Shown here: piece by piece, positions 1 to 13,000 of the stretch
How the letters are laid out: every line of letters starts with the position of its first letter
Numbering within the stretch: the first letter of the stretch is position 1
Assembly (NCBI RefSeq): GCF_932526225.1
Contig: NC_064042.1
Span: 9,334,540-9,398,539, forward strand
Source: Nematostella vectensis
Taxonomy: Eukaryota; Cnidaria; Anthozoa; Actiniaria; Edwardsiidae
Reading direction: 5' to 3'
DNA: 64,000 nucleotides
Program-made: the position numbers and the translations under genes
The notes under the pieces: model-generated
What the model was told of the DNA's origin: nothing
The model's input: the letters and a program-made list of their open reading frames with translations, nothing else
The model's database searches: none

Positions 1-223
1 TATAATTCAACGTGAATCTGATTGAGACTAGAAGCCCACTGCACTTGGGTTTGTTATATTGTTATAGTTTGTAAAAAAACGCTCCTCTCTAATAAACGCC
101 TCCTATCTATTAAGCCCCCTCCCCCCCACCCTCGGACCATCGAAGTTTAATTAACGCCCCTGGCGTTCGCTAGATCATTAACGGTATGTTCGGTACGAAA
201 TTAAACTTCTCCTTTCATCATAC

Positions 224-3200
224 CTGATGCGAAAATGCTGATATCTGCTTCCTCCCCCTTTCCCGCGGTATTGCTAGGAATGCAAGTTAAGTTATTCCAG
301 CCAGGCCTCTCCAGGGTAACTAGAAAAATACCAGCCTCACTCGCGTGTAGATGCTCTCCATCCAAGGCAAGCGAGTGCGTCACGTCGGAGGGTTTGCCGT
401 CAGCAGAGCAGGTCAACATGACAATGTCGCCAACGCATCCGAGGGTGGAATTGGACACAAGGGTCGTGTTTTCTGGTTTGTCTGTAGAGTAAAGAGGATT
501 TGACTTTAAAAAGGCAAATATATTTAAGCTTCTTTCTCACTTCCATTGAAGCTTATTTTCATAAGCAAAAAAGGACAGAAACGAAAGACTTCTTCTTTGC
601 TTGACGTCGATATACTCACAAATGACATCTAGTGAGGCCGTTTTTATCGTCGTCCCACATGTACTAGTGACGTTACAGGTATAGTTGCCACTGTCATCCC
701 TCCCGACAGATGATAACGTAAGAGAGCTCCCATCGCCCTTGAAGACGCCATCCTTCTTCCAGAAGTTCTTGAGGCTCTGGAATCCAATCGCTAAACACGT
801 AAACACAACCACTGACCCCTCATTTACTGTAGCTCTTAAATGTGTTATAGAAATTGTCGGTAATTTTTCTGTCACGTTCACGCTCACAGATCTGTTTTCT
901 CCAACTCCAGCGTCATTGATAGGAACACAGGTGAGGAGATGTCTTTCTACTGCATCTAATATGATATTGTGAAACACTCCGTCGTTGTTTTTTCTGATCA
1001 GTAGATTGTCCATGTAGAGGTGGTAGGTAATCAGTTGTGGTTCACCAACCGCTGAACAGGTCAAGGAAATCGCAGCTCCGCATTGACGAACGTTGTAGCT
1101 TTCCACTCCCGTGATGTTTGTGTGCACTGGCTTATCTGAAAGCAAAAGAGGGAAATAGTAGAAGAGACAACGAGATAACACGCGGGACTTGTACTGAAGA
1201 GTACTGAAAAATGACCGAAAGTGTGCGTGTGTTGTCTTCAACAACTCGACACCACCCCCTCCCCTCCCCCCAAAAAAGAAAAACGCCCTCATCCCTCTCC
1301 ACTCCCCTATGGATAACGTAATTTATTGTAAACTGCCTCCATTATTCTTCTCTTTCCTCGAGATGTCTTAAGGATGAAGCAAATGATTATCCTATTGGAA
1401 GAGTAAGAGGAAATGGAGGATAATTGGATGGACGATAAAGCAAATCATCCATAACCCCGCATCATCATTATTTTTTAATATATACCAGTATACTTATATT
1501 TTGTGTTTTAACTACTTGCACATTTGTCTTTCTACCTGTGCAACAAATCATCCGTCTAATATTCAAAGAGTATCAAACCACACCCCAACTTACATGGCAC
1601 GGTAAGACAGACGGTACCACTTGCTCCACTCCCGATGTTATTAGTGGCGGTACACACGTAGCACCCCCCGTCCGATATCTTGACATCGCTGAAGGTAAGA
1701 GTCTCCCCAGTCCCCAGAACATCCTCTTTTCCGCTCCTGGTCCAGGTCACGTTAGGTGTTGGGTTCCCTGTGGCGCTGCACATGAGTACTGCGGTGTTTG
1801 TCTTGTTGACCGTTATGTTTGCATGAGTGACACTAGGGGGAACTGCAATCAATAAGGATTATTCTATCGATGCAATAAATCTAATAATGTTGCATTGGAA
1901 TTAACGCCGTATTGTCACCAGTTTACTTCCGGAGTGCCGATAAAAACATCAAAAGAATCTGTAAGAATCCGCGCTATTTAACAGGCCATCCGTTCTAAAT
2001 TATCAATCACATCCTCAAAGAAACTTCCAATAAACACTCTGCTTTCACATTTTTCAATAATTTTCGCGTTTTCCGTTAAAAAAATCGAAGATTGCTACGT
2101 AATCGACCGGAAAAAAACTTGTGACAATGTGGCTAGGTTCTTTAAGGGTAAAGGGGAATACTCGAGATAAAATTGATGAAAACGAATCAATTTATCATAA
2201 AAGTTTGTTGTGAGGTGAGACCCCTTGATCCCTCACCCCTTTCACCACTAAATCTAGAGCTGAATTCTTAGCTTGAAATTAATAATTCTTATCAAAGGTA
2301 ACTCCATAAATTAATAGCATTATTATAGTTATTGCAAAAACAATTTATTTTCTACCATAATGCGTTGAATGGATGTCTCAGAAGACAGTGGATGTATTTT
2401 TTTTGCTAAAAAAGCAAATGATCCATCTCAATTGTTTTTAATATTTAATAATTTTGATCACTTAACGTAAACGTAAGTTTCAATTTTTCAGTTTACATTT
2501 TTCAAAGCGAATTTTGGCGCAAAGCAGAAAATTTAATCAGAAAAAAGGCACGATCAAAATCATCACAGCCTGTGTACGGCACAGGCGCGTACACAGGGGG
2601 TGCGATGGGTGTGCCCCCATCCCGCAAAAAGTGGGTCTTTTGATATAGAAACACCCTCAAATACCATCGTCTTTCCATACGATACCTATGACTGTACCCT
2701 CCCCCTTCCAAGCCAGTCATAGGTACGTGCCTTCGACAGAGATCTAAACACTCTTGTAGTATTGCTACATTAAAAAAGCAAAATATAAATATAAGATAAT
2801 GATAATAATAACAACAGCAACAATAAATTACAATAATTACATATGAAATTTATCGACAATTAATATATTGTTGCAAATACCCAATACATCCAGGGTAAAT
2901 TTTGACGCCTCGTAGGTAGTTTCTCCGCCATTATCTGCCAAGGTCATCGCATACTCCCCAGCATCTTGAGGCTTGACATCTTTAATGGTAAGTGTTATGG
3001 GGTTGAACGTCGCTGTACTGAGGCTGTACCGAGATTTAAAATCGGTGAAAACTGCTGAAGTTGGAGGGGATCCGTCGGCCAATACCCCAATCTTAACACC
3101 CTTGACAAGAATATCAGCCACACGAATAGATATCGTAGCCGGTGGTGTAATGTCCCAGTACCAGCTCACATTATAGTTCAACGTCCCTTGCAGCACTTTT

Positions 3201-4578
3201 GTGATGTCTTCGGGCTTGGAAGTAATACGTATTGCACCTACAAGGGCAGTATGACGCAAATTTAATTCCATAATTTTTTTTAGGTGATCATATGGCAAAT
3301 GAATTGTTATACATCAAAAGAGACATTATAAAGACGTTATCGTAGTTGATGTCTGAAGAGTTTTTTAGCTTTATTTGTAGCCATTATCTCTGATGACGTA
3401 CTTCAGTTAACACCAATATAGATAAGCATTACATGTCCAATTTTTTTTTGCTAAATAAGGAGTTCACGTACATGCAAGTGTGTTGATACTGAAGATGATG
3501 GCGAAAAACCACATCCATCTAAACCCGGACATCTTCGGTAGCCACCCGGAAGAAATTTCCACAGACAAAAGTTTGTAAATTCTCAGACTCATCGGGTTCG
3601 GTAAAAAAGACATTCTTCCATGCATGATCAGTTTTTCTTATTGCTTGAAAGACATCCCGTCGGGAAGTAAAGTGAATTGTGCATCTGCTTGAAACATATG
3701 CTTTGAATATACTATAAGTGTAAAATTTAGCTGTTTGATGGTAGATAATCAGTTCAATGTGCTTATCTGGTGTTTTTGTATAAGTTATTACTAATAAATT
3801 TGTCGTTTGTAGCACGATCATAATACCATAATATTTGTTTGTGTTCCCTAAATATGTGTATATTCATGGTTCTTGTTATAAGCCCTACATATTATCGGCT
3901 TCCCTCACTCTGTTCCTCTTAAAACCGACCCTCAAACACCCTCCCTCCCCCTCATAGATGACCATTAGCACCCAGCACCCGGGTTGTCATCTCAATCGAA
4001 TCCTGGCATGTTTTACCGAAATGAGATAGGCACCTCATTCCCAATAAGCCTCCCCTCCTCCAATTAAAAAATAAAATAAAGACTTCAAGAATTAAATAAG
4101 GGTCCAGGACACTTATCATTACGGTAAGTTCTTTTTTTAGAATTTATAGTATAAAAAATGGTTTGTATAAACATCAACAGATCAAGTTTTCTAAATTATC
4201 ACAACAGACTATGAAGTATTAGTAATACGTATTGGAAGTAATAATACGTATTCGTGGTATTGCAACAAGGGCAGTATGCCCTTGTAGTTGCAATACGTAT
4301 GATTTATTCCATAAGTCTCTAAGATGATCATGCAAGAAATAGAATTGTTATACATAAAAACAGATATTATAAGAGACAGTATCGTAGTTGAAGTCCGAAC
4401 AGTTATTTGTCGCGATTTTCACTGATGACGCACTTCAGTTAACATTGTCGTAAGGCTACCACTAATAAAAATAAGCTTTATATGCCCAGTTTATTTCACG
4501 TTCTCACGTTCACGTACCTGCAAGTATGTCAATACTGAAGATGATAGCAATAGACCACTGCCATCTAGACCTGGACAT
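224..4578 (-). CDS. Ig-superfamily receptor gene copy A, 5' half only (runs off the window)
   Basis: Membrane-distal half of an immunoglobulin-superfamily receptor. Exons read on the minus strand: signal peptide at 4518..4578 or 3472..3532, V-like domain 2881..3237, Ig domain 1594..1842, a two-Ig exon 620..1135, and an Ig domain 224..481. Every junction is phase 1 with GT/AG borders, the usual arrangement for extracellular modules. The Ig exons show paired cysteines and the late-strand motif (DSGNYTCNV, DGGCYVCTA). Lengths (357, 249, 516, 258 nt) are all multiples of three and the frame is open throughout, unlike copy B. The later Ig domains, membrane helix and tail would lie to the left of position 1. 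It is collinear with copy B about 11.5 kb away, so A and B are a recent tandem duplication. The ligand is unknown; a recognition or immune role is inferred from architecture only. Confidence 0.8.
1906..2132. mobile_element. Short inverted-repeat element (MITE family 1), copy in A
   Basis: About 227 bp, bounded by cgccgtattgtcaccag and acttgtgacaatgtggc, which are inverted repeats. Present at the equivalent place in copy B (13387..13615) and in V-like exon C (17788..18030). No coding capacity. Confidence 0.75.
2881..3237 (-). CDS. V-like N-terminal domain exon of copy A
   Basis: Single phase 1-1 exon of 118 codons for the membrane-distal domain. It has V-set-like features: a late tyrosine in DAGEYAMTL and a preceding ITLTIKDV strand. 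It lacks the canonical Ig disulfide cysteines at the usual places (NVSWYW and GEYAM carry none), so it is an atypical Ig fold. It differs from the copy B exon at about 31 of 357 bases and about 19 of 118 residues. Confidence 0.75.
3472..4578 (-). CDS. Two alternative signal-peptide first exons of receptor copy A
   Basis: Two 61-nt exons, 4518..4578 and 3472..3532, each encode a start Met followed by a hydrophobic leader (MSRSRWQWSIAIIFSI... and MSGFRWMWFFAIIFSI...). Each ends in phase 1 at a strong GTACGT donor. The V-like exon acceptor at 3237 is also phase 1, so either leader can splice to it. The sequence upstream of each leader is also similar, so promoter plus leader were duplicated together. 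The distal promoter is interrupted by the satellite-bearing element at 4636..5690. Alternative promoter use is inferred. Confidence 0.7.
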
Positions 4579-4635
4579 CTTCGATAGCCACCCGAAAACA
4601 AATATCCACACACAAAATTATGCACACGACTCAAA

Positions 4636-5690
4636 CTCCCCCCGGGGGGGGAGGGGAGTACTCAGCCTATGTTTGGGTATAGGGGTGCCGCTGAGGGTTT
4701 TTGTTTAGGACAAAAATTCTGAAAAACCATACCCTGTTTAGGACAACACCCTTGATTTTAGGGTGTGACACACTTATTGATTCATAACTTTTTTATTTTA
4801 TTTCAAGTATTAAATCCCAATTACTGAGTCTAGAAAAATGCTGTCTTTTATCGCAATATCGCAGAACCAATCACCCGGTTAGCACGGCGGGATCAGCGGT
4901 TACGAGTTTTAGCAAGGCAACCAAATCGGTACCCTGTTTAGGACATACTTGCTTATAATTATGTACCCTGTTCAGGACAGAGCTGGGAGGCCTGAAATAT
5001 TTACCCTGTTAGGACAGAGAGTTTCAGCAAGGCAACCATATCAGTACCCTGTTTAGGACAGACTTGCTTATAATTATGTACCCTGTTCAGGACAGAGCTG
5101 AGATGCCTGAAATATATACCCTTGTTAGAACAGAGAGTTTCAGCAAGGCAACCAAATCAGTACCCTGTTTAGGACAGACTTGCTTATAATTATGTACCCT
5201 GTTCAGGACAGAGCTGAGAGGCCTGAAATATATACCCTTGTTAGAACAGAGAGTTTCAGCAAGGCAACCAAATCAGTACCCTGTTTAGGACAGACTTGCT
5301 TATAATTATGTACCCTGTTCAGGACAGAGCTGAGAGGCCTGAAATATATACCCTTGTTAGAACAGAGAGTTTCAGCAAGGCAACCAAATCAGTACCCTGT
5401 TTAGGACAGACTTGCTTATAATTATGTACCCTGTTCAGGACAGAGCTGAGAGGCCTGAAATATATATCCTTGTTAGAACAGAGAGTTTCAGCAAGGCAAC
5501 CAAATCAGTACCCTGTTTAGGACAGACTTGCTTATAATTATGTACCCTGTTCAGGACAGAGCTGAGCGGCCTGAAATATATACCCTTGTTAGAACAGAGA
5601 GGTCAAGAAACATACCCTGTTCAGCAGCACTTCCCCGTATAGCCCATAAAAGGGAGTACCCCCCCACCCCCCGGGGGGCTTAAACGGCAC
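4636..5690. mobile_element. Satellite-carrying element with C/G-run termini (copy A, six units)
   Basis: Ends are inverted repeats: CCCCCCGGGGGGGG then GGGGAGTACTC on the left; GGGAGTACCCCCC then CCCCCCGGGGGG on the right. The interior has about six tandem units of ~116 bp, each with accctgtttaggacag, a second accctgttcaggacag and gcaaggcaacca. It separates the distal leader exon from its upstream sequence. Copy B holds the same element with three units. Confidence 0.72.
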
Positions 5691-6419
5691 ACTGGGTTCG
5701 ATTAAAAAGGCATTCGTCCATGGTTAGTTTCTCTAAAGCGCTCTTATTGTTTCAATGGACATCCCGTCGGGAAGTCAAGAAATTTAATTTGTGCATCAGC
5801 CCGAAGTATAAGATGAGGTATAGTAAGTACAAACCGTTATTAACACCTCGATCGTCCCGGCAAAATAAAATTCCGTGGAACGGTATGACAGATCAATATT
5901 TATAGACAAGCTTGCCAAGTTGCGCAGGAATCGGACGGTTAGAAGTGTACCTTTAATTCAAATATTTAGAGTAAGTTGAGGTGAGATTTGATTGCGAGAT
6001 ATCGGGGATTGAAGTTATGTTAACAGTAGAGGTAGCGTGACATCAGTTGACAAAGAGCAAATAGAGCCATCTGTTTCTCCCAATCTGCTGCTCCCATAAT
6101 CCGATACTCACACACCCACCTCTCACCCCTCCAACACCCTTTCCAAATTTTTGTGTCTATTTATAATCATTGTAAATTTTATACTTTTACGTCCCACAAT
6201 AGCCATTGACACAGTTTTGCGTACTTTATTTTTCAGTATTTGTAATATAAATCTTTTTAATATAAACTGTCAACAGATCAAGTCATTTTAAATTCTCACA
6301 ACAGACTAATAAAAACGGGTATTTCTTGGAAGCACTAGTGCCGCGGTAAAGGATTTATTCATTCTATACATGCATCACATTAACATTAATCTATACACTC
6401 GGATAAGCAAACGTCTCTA

Positions 6420-7013
6420 TCAATTATAATTTATTGTTGTTTTATTCGGGCCAATCTGCTCATAACCCGAATACGAGACGGCAGCTCTGTCCAACTCCTG
6501 GTACTCACTCCCACTTTTCAATGATACCACTCCCCTCTCGTCCCTATCACCAGGCATGGTCGCTATGCGTGTCCCAAGATTCAACGAGGCGTACTGCGCA
6601 TTCTCTGTCTGCAGAGATTGGTATACTGTTGGTGGTAAACCTCGTTTTCTTATGTTCTCATAGCTTGCCTCGCCTTTGTGACAAGCGTTGTTAGTTGCCA
6701 CCTTGCTTGTCGTGCCAACGATGGCATTATTTTGCTGATTGGCCAGAATGTCAGATTCACGTGACGGAAACCCACCCATGGCTCCATATTGCGTGAGATT
6801 GTCCCCTTGCGTTACGGTTGCACACTGCTCATTGGCCACAGAATGATGACCACGTGGTGTTGTGTCCTCCGAGGCGTGTTGCGTGAAATTTCCCCCTTGC
6901 GTGACGTCCTCGTAGTTTGGGATGTTGTCACGCATGGCATCCTGAGCTACCTGGTATTCCATGGCTTTCTCCTGTGCTTGGTAGTTAAACGAAGTCTCTT
7001 GCATTGGCATTTG
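6420..7013 (-). CDS. Cytoplasmic tail exon with ITIM/ITAM-like tyrosine motifs
   Basis: Terminal exon, 197 codons plus stop, acceptor GATATAG before a phase-0 CAA ATG. Rich in tyrosine motifs: ASYENI, TVYQSL, AQYASL, SEYQEL and SGYEQI. The last two fit the ITIM consensus (S/I/V/L-x-Y-x-x-I/L/V), and together they form YxxL-x9-YxxI, close to an ITAM. A short internal repeat VTQG(G/D)N(F/L)TQ occurs twice. Phosphotyrosine signalling through SH2 proteins is inferred by analogy. The 63-bp intron to 7077..7204 is short but has good splice borders. Confidence 0.72.
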   Translation of the reverse strand, partial: QMPMQETSFNYQAQEKAMEYQVAQDAMRDNIPNYEDVTQGGNFTQHASEDTTPRGHHSVANEQCATVTQGDNLTQYGAMGGFPSRESDILANQQNNAIVGTTSKVATNNACHKGEASYENIRKRGLPPTVYQSLQTENAQYASLNLGTRIATMPGDRDERGVVSLKSGSEYQELDRAAVSYSGYEQIGPNKTTINYN

Positions 7014-10000
7014 CTATATCAAACAATCAAAATAAGAGAAATGTCCAACCAATATAAGAATTGAGCACAAGGTTACCTCAGGTGAGAAGCCTGTGTTATC
7101 AGCATGTTCGAGAGTTCTGCAAAACAAAAACATTACCGTCAGCCGCCAGTCATAGTTGTCTGTTGAACAGTTTTCAATATCACTGAAATAATCCATATGT
7201 TTACCTGTCTCTTTTTGACTTTTTTCCTAAGAGTAGAAATAAAAAAAACAAAAAGTCAAAACTGATCCTTTATTCCGATAAGCTTTCATCTACAGGCGCG
7301 TAGCTAAAATGTGTAGTTCCATGAAATATCCATACCCCCCCTATTGAGGGTGTCGGAGGTACGACCCCCACACCTCTGGAATTCCCAACCCCCGGTAAAA
7401 ATATAAATACAGTAAATGTTAAGGAAAAAGGGCATTTGACCCCCCCTCCCTCCTCACCTGGAAATTCCTGGGCGTTTGAACCCTCCACCCCCCTGGAATT
7501 TCCAATCCCCTCAATGGGTGGGGGGGTATGGATATTTTCTGGAACTATACAATACCGCCAAAAAGTGGGTCATCATCTCATATTTAAAGCTGGTCAAATA
7601 TTCAACATTTTCCATATGATACTACTGCTACTGCGATAAACCCTCTTCCCACCTCGGCCTATAAAATAATTTCAATGCTCGCGGATTTTTTAATTAACCC
7701 AATTTTCGACTGTAGAACACGGAGTCTCGATAGTTCGCATGATTGTCAAAGAGTATGTGTGCCTTATATTACCAAACTCATCTGCTCGTTTTAGCCACAT
7801 GACGTAGGCTATCAGCCCAATGATGACCAAGACCAAGATGGCGACCACCACAGCGAGACCAACAATGGCCGAGTCCTGGCCCTCAATCTTGACGGCTGAA
7901 AACAAAGAAAAGTCTTTATTGTTACCACGACAGCCAGAACAATGACATCATGATATTCATTATTACTCAGTAGCAGATCTATGGAGCGGGTTCAGGGGCT
8001 TCACCCCCCATCCCCCTCCCTCTTGGGCCCCCAAGTGACTTGTGTCACAGTTATTACGAAAATTTAGGGTTACCTCCCCAAACCAGCCAACCAGCCAACC
8101 ACCACGACAACCTTGGCAAAAAGCCAGATCCGCCCCTTGGCCCTGTTACCATCTATCTCATCATTTCATCATCTCCACCCTTTTCCTCAACCATCGTCAT
8201 TAATTACATCGGCACAATCAACATCATCATTATCACTCTCGTCATCGCCATCACGTATTTAGCACACGTACTTATGGGTGGTACTGAGGATCACGTGACT
8301 AGCACACGTACCTGTGTGGGTGGTACTGATGGTCACGTGACTAGAACACATACCAGTGGGGGTTGCACTGAGGATCACGTGACTAGCACACGTACCTGTG
8401 GGGGTGGTACTGATGGTCACGTGACTAGCACACATACCTGTGGTGGTTGTACTGAGCATCACGTGACTAGCACACGTACTGTGAGGGTGGTACTGATGGT
8501 CACGTGACTAGCACACATACCAGTGGGGGTTGCACTGAGGATCACGTTACTAGCACACGTACTGTGGGGGTGGTCCTGATGATTAGCACACGTACCTGTG
8601 GGGGTGGTCCTGATGTACACCGTGTCACGCCTCGTGTCTCCCCGCACCGACACGGTGACCTCCACCTCGTACAGAGTGTCAGGCTCAAGATCATTCAACA
8701 CGCACGACAGCGAGGCTGAACTACTAGAGCCTGACGACGTCACCCAGTCACGTGACCTCCCAGCTAGGACCCTAGCACGCACCGTGCACTGGCCTTCACT
8801 AGATGGGTTCAACCACGTGACTGTTATGCCGTCTTGCGTAGGTATGACGTCATCTATTGTGGGAAACGGGTCAGGCACCGCTGAAAAAAGCGCAGAACTG
8901 ACACTTCATAACTGGGCAAAATCCCATTTTTAATGGAGGATTATATTTCTACTCACATTGCAGCGATTGAATGCTACCAGGGTCAATGTTGAAGTTGTAT
9001 TTTGTGGCATGTTCGAGTAACTGTTGCTTAAAAAATGCAGGTGGATCTAACACATAACCCATTTGAGTGTACATCACATCGACTACGACACTTCCAGACC
9101 TGCACCATAATAGGCAGTTAGCGATAGCCTATTTAGAATGGGACTAAATCGCCCTAAATGCTTCCACACAATTCATTGTCCACAGACCTGATTCAAAATT
9201 CAAATTTAAACGTTACCTGAATGTGATATTGAAGTCGCGCAGGCAAGAATCCAGTGTGTCGACAACCTGTGGCCCAACGTCAAAAGATAATTAATCTCCC
9301 CCTTATCCATATCTTGTACTGATTTAAATAACGCTTACCAATTGGTTTATATTCCGCCAATCTGCGGAGCTCACGTTGTGTCTACCATCCACAATCATAA
9401 TCTCTCTGTTTAGTATCTTGAAAGACATGACGGTCTTCGTGACTTTACCTGTAAAGTATCAATTTCAACCAACACTAGCAAACATATAGTATCAAAGACT
9501 AGGCACGTACACAAGGGTGTGTACAGGGTTCCCGCACCCTCCCCCTTTAAAGGACCTTCAAATACTATCCTTTTTTCATATGACACCAATGACTGTGTAC
9601 CCTCCCCAGACAATCCAGGGTAGCGCTTGAAAAGAATACCATTCCATCCAGGTGTCCAAAGAAGAGGGGGGGGGGGGGGGTTCCTGGCCTCACCCTGCCC
9701 ATGTGACGAGATGAGTTCGACTCCGGTTGACCCCTTCGTTCGTTGGTAGTTAAGACGAAGGTTTTAAATTTTATGTGTGCGTTTGTGGCATTGAAAGTCT
9801 CTAGAGGGATTAGTGCCCTATTACCAGTGTTAAGGATGCCGATTTGAGCTTGATTGTCCCGTGGTCATTAAATGAATTACTCTCGATCCCACCCTGCGTT
9901 TGTCTCTAGAAACACCCCTGCATTTGTACCATTTAAAACGTTCTAAAGCTTCCCATACTCTTAATTAATCAGTTCGTCTGCTCAAAGAGCATGTTGTTTT

Positions 10001-13000
10001 GCCTGAAGGCTAATGACATATAATTATATACTAACCCAAGTAGAAGATGACCTTCTCTTGGGGATAATCGTCGACCCAGCATGTGACGTTTTCTCCGTGT
10101 TTAACACCGATCGCGTATGTGGCATTCTTGCGTCCTTGTTGACTGTTTGGAAAGCTGACGATCGAGGCTCTACCGGTGCTGCACGTAACATCCGGGCTTT
10201 CATCAAGGTCTGTTTCCATGGTGATGTTGACACTTGAAGTCCCCTTTTTAGGGCATAATTGAAGAGGCTTGATAAACCTTATATCTGAGGAAAAATGAGA
10301 ACGTGGGAAGTTTTTATGCATAGCTCTTTCTGGTATTCAATATCCTGGATATACCAGCAGTGTCTCGAATATTACGTTATGTTGCGCGCCCTTTATTCGC
10401 CGTTTAGTCAGACTCAGTTGTAGAAACTTTAAGGTTGTACGTACTTTACAATGATCCTTGAAATGTAAACTAATCACGCTATTTTATTAAGAAAGTTGCG
10501 ACATCTTCAAAACCGCAACTAGCCGCGACAGAAGATGGCCTTGTAAATCCGCAAATGAGTTCTAACAGTGGTCTTGCGCTAAGAGATCACTGCTTAGGTG
10601 CGCGCTCAGGCTTTTAGCGGCAAAATAACAGCAACAAAAAACAACTTATTCAGGGCTAACGTAAAAAGCCAGAGTTATTTTTAGAAAGGGTTTAGTTTCA
10701 TTTGAAGATTTTATTTTTTCATCGTTTTCTGGTGTGACAGGCATTTATGTGATTATTTTAGTTTGAATCTGCCACCCAGAAAGGTCACGTGATCTCTTAG
10801 CGCAAATCTCCAATTGTTTTGAAGTGAATGGTGGTTTAATCAGAAATCCACACACATGTGCTTACATTTGAAAGTGACATTGATCCAGTCTGAGGTAGAC
10901 GTGTTCTTGCAGACAGCTTCATTAGTCGCAATACATCTGTAGCTGCCTGCGTCGTTTTTCTTTGACAGAACAAGCATCGGCCCACTGTGATACCATCTTT
11001 CAAAGCCTAGTTTGTACCAAGTCGCGTTTGGAACTGGTGAGCCAGTGACGTTACACATTAACTTGGCTGGATGGCCCTCCATAATCGTAACCTCGCTTGA
11101 GGGAAACTTGGCAACCAACGGAGGCACTGTGAAATGCAAATAAGACGGTTTATAGAAAATAGCGAGTATGGTAAGCCACAATTATACCACTATATATGTT
11201 CACGATTATACCTCATATAACACATACCGTAAATGATCTAATAAACGCCCCCTATCTAAAGAACGCCTCCTGTCTAATGAACGCCCCCCCTAAACTCACA
11301 TAAGTTTGCAATGATCGCCCCTCTCAAATAAACGCCCCACTCTATTTACCTCCCCACCTTCCATCCCAGATTAAAAACAAACTACATAGGAATTTCAGTT
11401 ATATAAATTTAATTAGCCAGGGTTTGACTTCTACTGAGTAAGAATCGCTTAATGTCAAGTATAGCCCGCTACGCAGTCTATAGTTCAACGTGAATCTGAC
11501 TGAGACTAGAACCCCACTGCACTTGGGTTTGTTATATTGTTATAGTTTGTAAAAAAACGCTCCTCTCTAATAAACGCCTCCTATCTATTAAGCCCCCCCC
11601 CCCCCACCCTTGGACCATCGAAATTTAATTAACGCCCCGGTCGTTCGCTAGATCATTAACGGTATGTTCGGGACAAAATAAAACTTCTCCTTTCATAATA
11701 CCTGATGCGAAAATGCTGATATCTGCTTCCTCACCCTTCCCCGCGGTATTGCTAGGAATGCAAGTGAAGTTATTCCAGCCAGGCCTCTCCAGGGTAACTA
11801 GAAAAATACCAGCCTCACTCGCGTGTAGATGCTCTCCATCCAAGGCAAGCGAGTGCGTTACGTCGGAGGGTTTGCCGTCAGCAGAGCAGGACAACAGGAC
11901 AATGTCGCCAACGCATCCGAGGGTGGAATTGGACACAAGGGTCGTGTTTTCTGGTTTGTCTGTAGAGTAAAGAGGATTTGACTTCAAAAAGGAAAATATA
12001 TTTAAGCTTCTTTCTCACTTCCATTGAAGCTTATTTTCATAAGCAAAAAAGGACAGAAAGAAAAGACTTCTACTTTGCTTGACGTCGATATACTCACAAA
12101 TGACATCTAGTGAGGCCGTTTTCATCGTCGTCCCACATGTACTAGTGACGTTACAGGTATAGTTGCCACTGTCATCACTCCCGACAGATGATAACGTGAG
12201 AGAGCTCCCACCGCCCTTGAAGACGCCTTCCTTCTTCCAGAAGTTCTTGAAGCTCTGGAATCCAATCGCTAAACACGTAAACACAACCACTGACCCCTCA
12301 TTTACTGTAGCTCTTAAAGGTGTTATAGATTGTCGGTAATTTTTCGGTCACGTTCATGCTCACAGATCTGTTTTCTCCAACTCCAGCGTCATTAATCGGA
12401 ACACAGGTGAGGAGATGAATCCCTACTGAATCTAATAGAATATTGTGAAACATCCCGTTAATGTTTTTTCTGATCAGTAGATTGTCCATGTAGAGGTGGT
12501 AGGTAATCAGTTGTGGTTCACCAACCGCTGAACAGGTCAAGGAAATCGCAGCTCCACATTGACGAACGTTGTAGCTTTCCACTCCCGCGATGTTTGTGTG
12601 CACTGGTTTATCTGAAAGCAAAAGAGGGAAATAGTAGAAGAGACAACGAGATTACACGCGGGACTTGTACTGAAGAGTGTACTGAAAAATGACCAAAAGT
12701 GTGCGTGTGTTGTCTTCAACAACTCCCCACCACCCCCTCCCCCCCAAAAAAAAGAAAAACGCCCCCATCCCTCTCCACTCCCCTATGGATAGCATGTAAT
12801 TTATTGTAAACTGCCTCCATTATTCTTCTCTTTCCTCGAGATGTCTCAAGGATGAAGCAAATGATTATCCTATTGGGAGAGTAAGAGGAAATGGAGGATA
12901 ACAGATTGGATGGGCAAAAAAGCAAATCATCCATAACCCCGCATCATCATTATTTTTTAATATATACCAGTATACTTATATTTTGTGTTTTAACTACTTG

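Larger units (their letters stand above)
1..6313. repeat. Segmental duplication, left copy (partner 11481..17434)
   Basis: Exons, introns and repeats are collinear with 11481..17434; similarity starts at position 1, so the true left end is outside the window. Differences include six versus three satellite units and the 2-bp exon deletion. The unique stretch 6314..11480 holds the 3' half of copy B. Intron divergence is only a few percent by eye. Confidence 0.9.

Noticed and set aside
5021-5600. Regularly spaced repeats reminiscent of a CRISPR array
   Set aside because: The whole ~116-bp unit repeats, with no unique spacers, in a eukaryotic genome.
7690-7772. Reading the transmembrane exon through to its stop codon
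   Set aside because: A phase-1 donor (GTAATA at 7772) and well-matched downstream exons give a longer cytoplasmic tail; read-through would be a short alternative form at best.
8040-8719. Plus-strand ORFs of Thr/Ser-rich repeats
   Set aside because: Shadow of the donor-containing minisatellite and FN3 exon of the minus-strand receptor.
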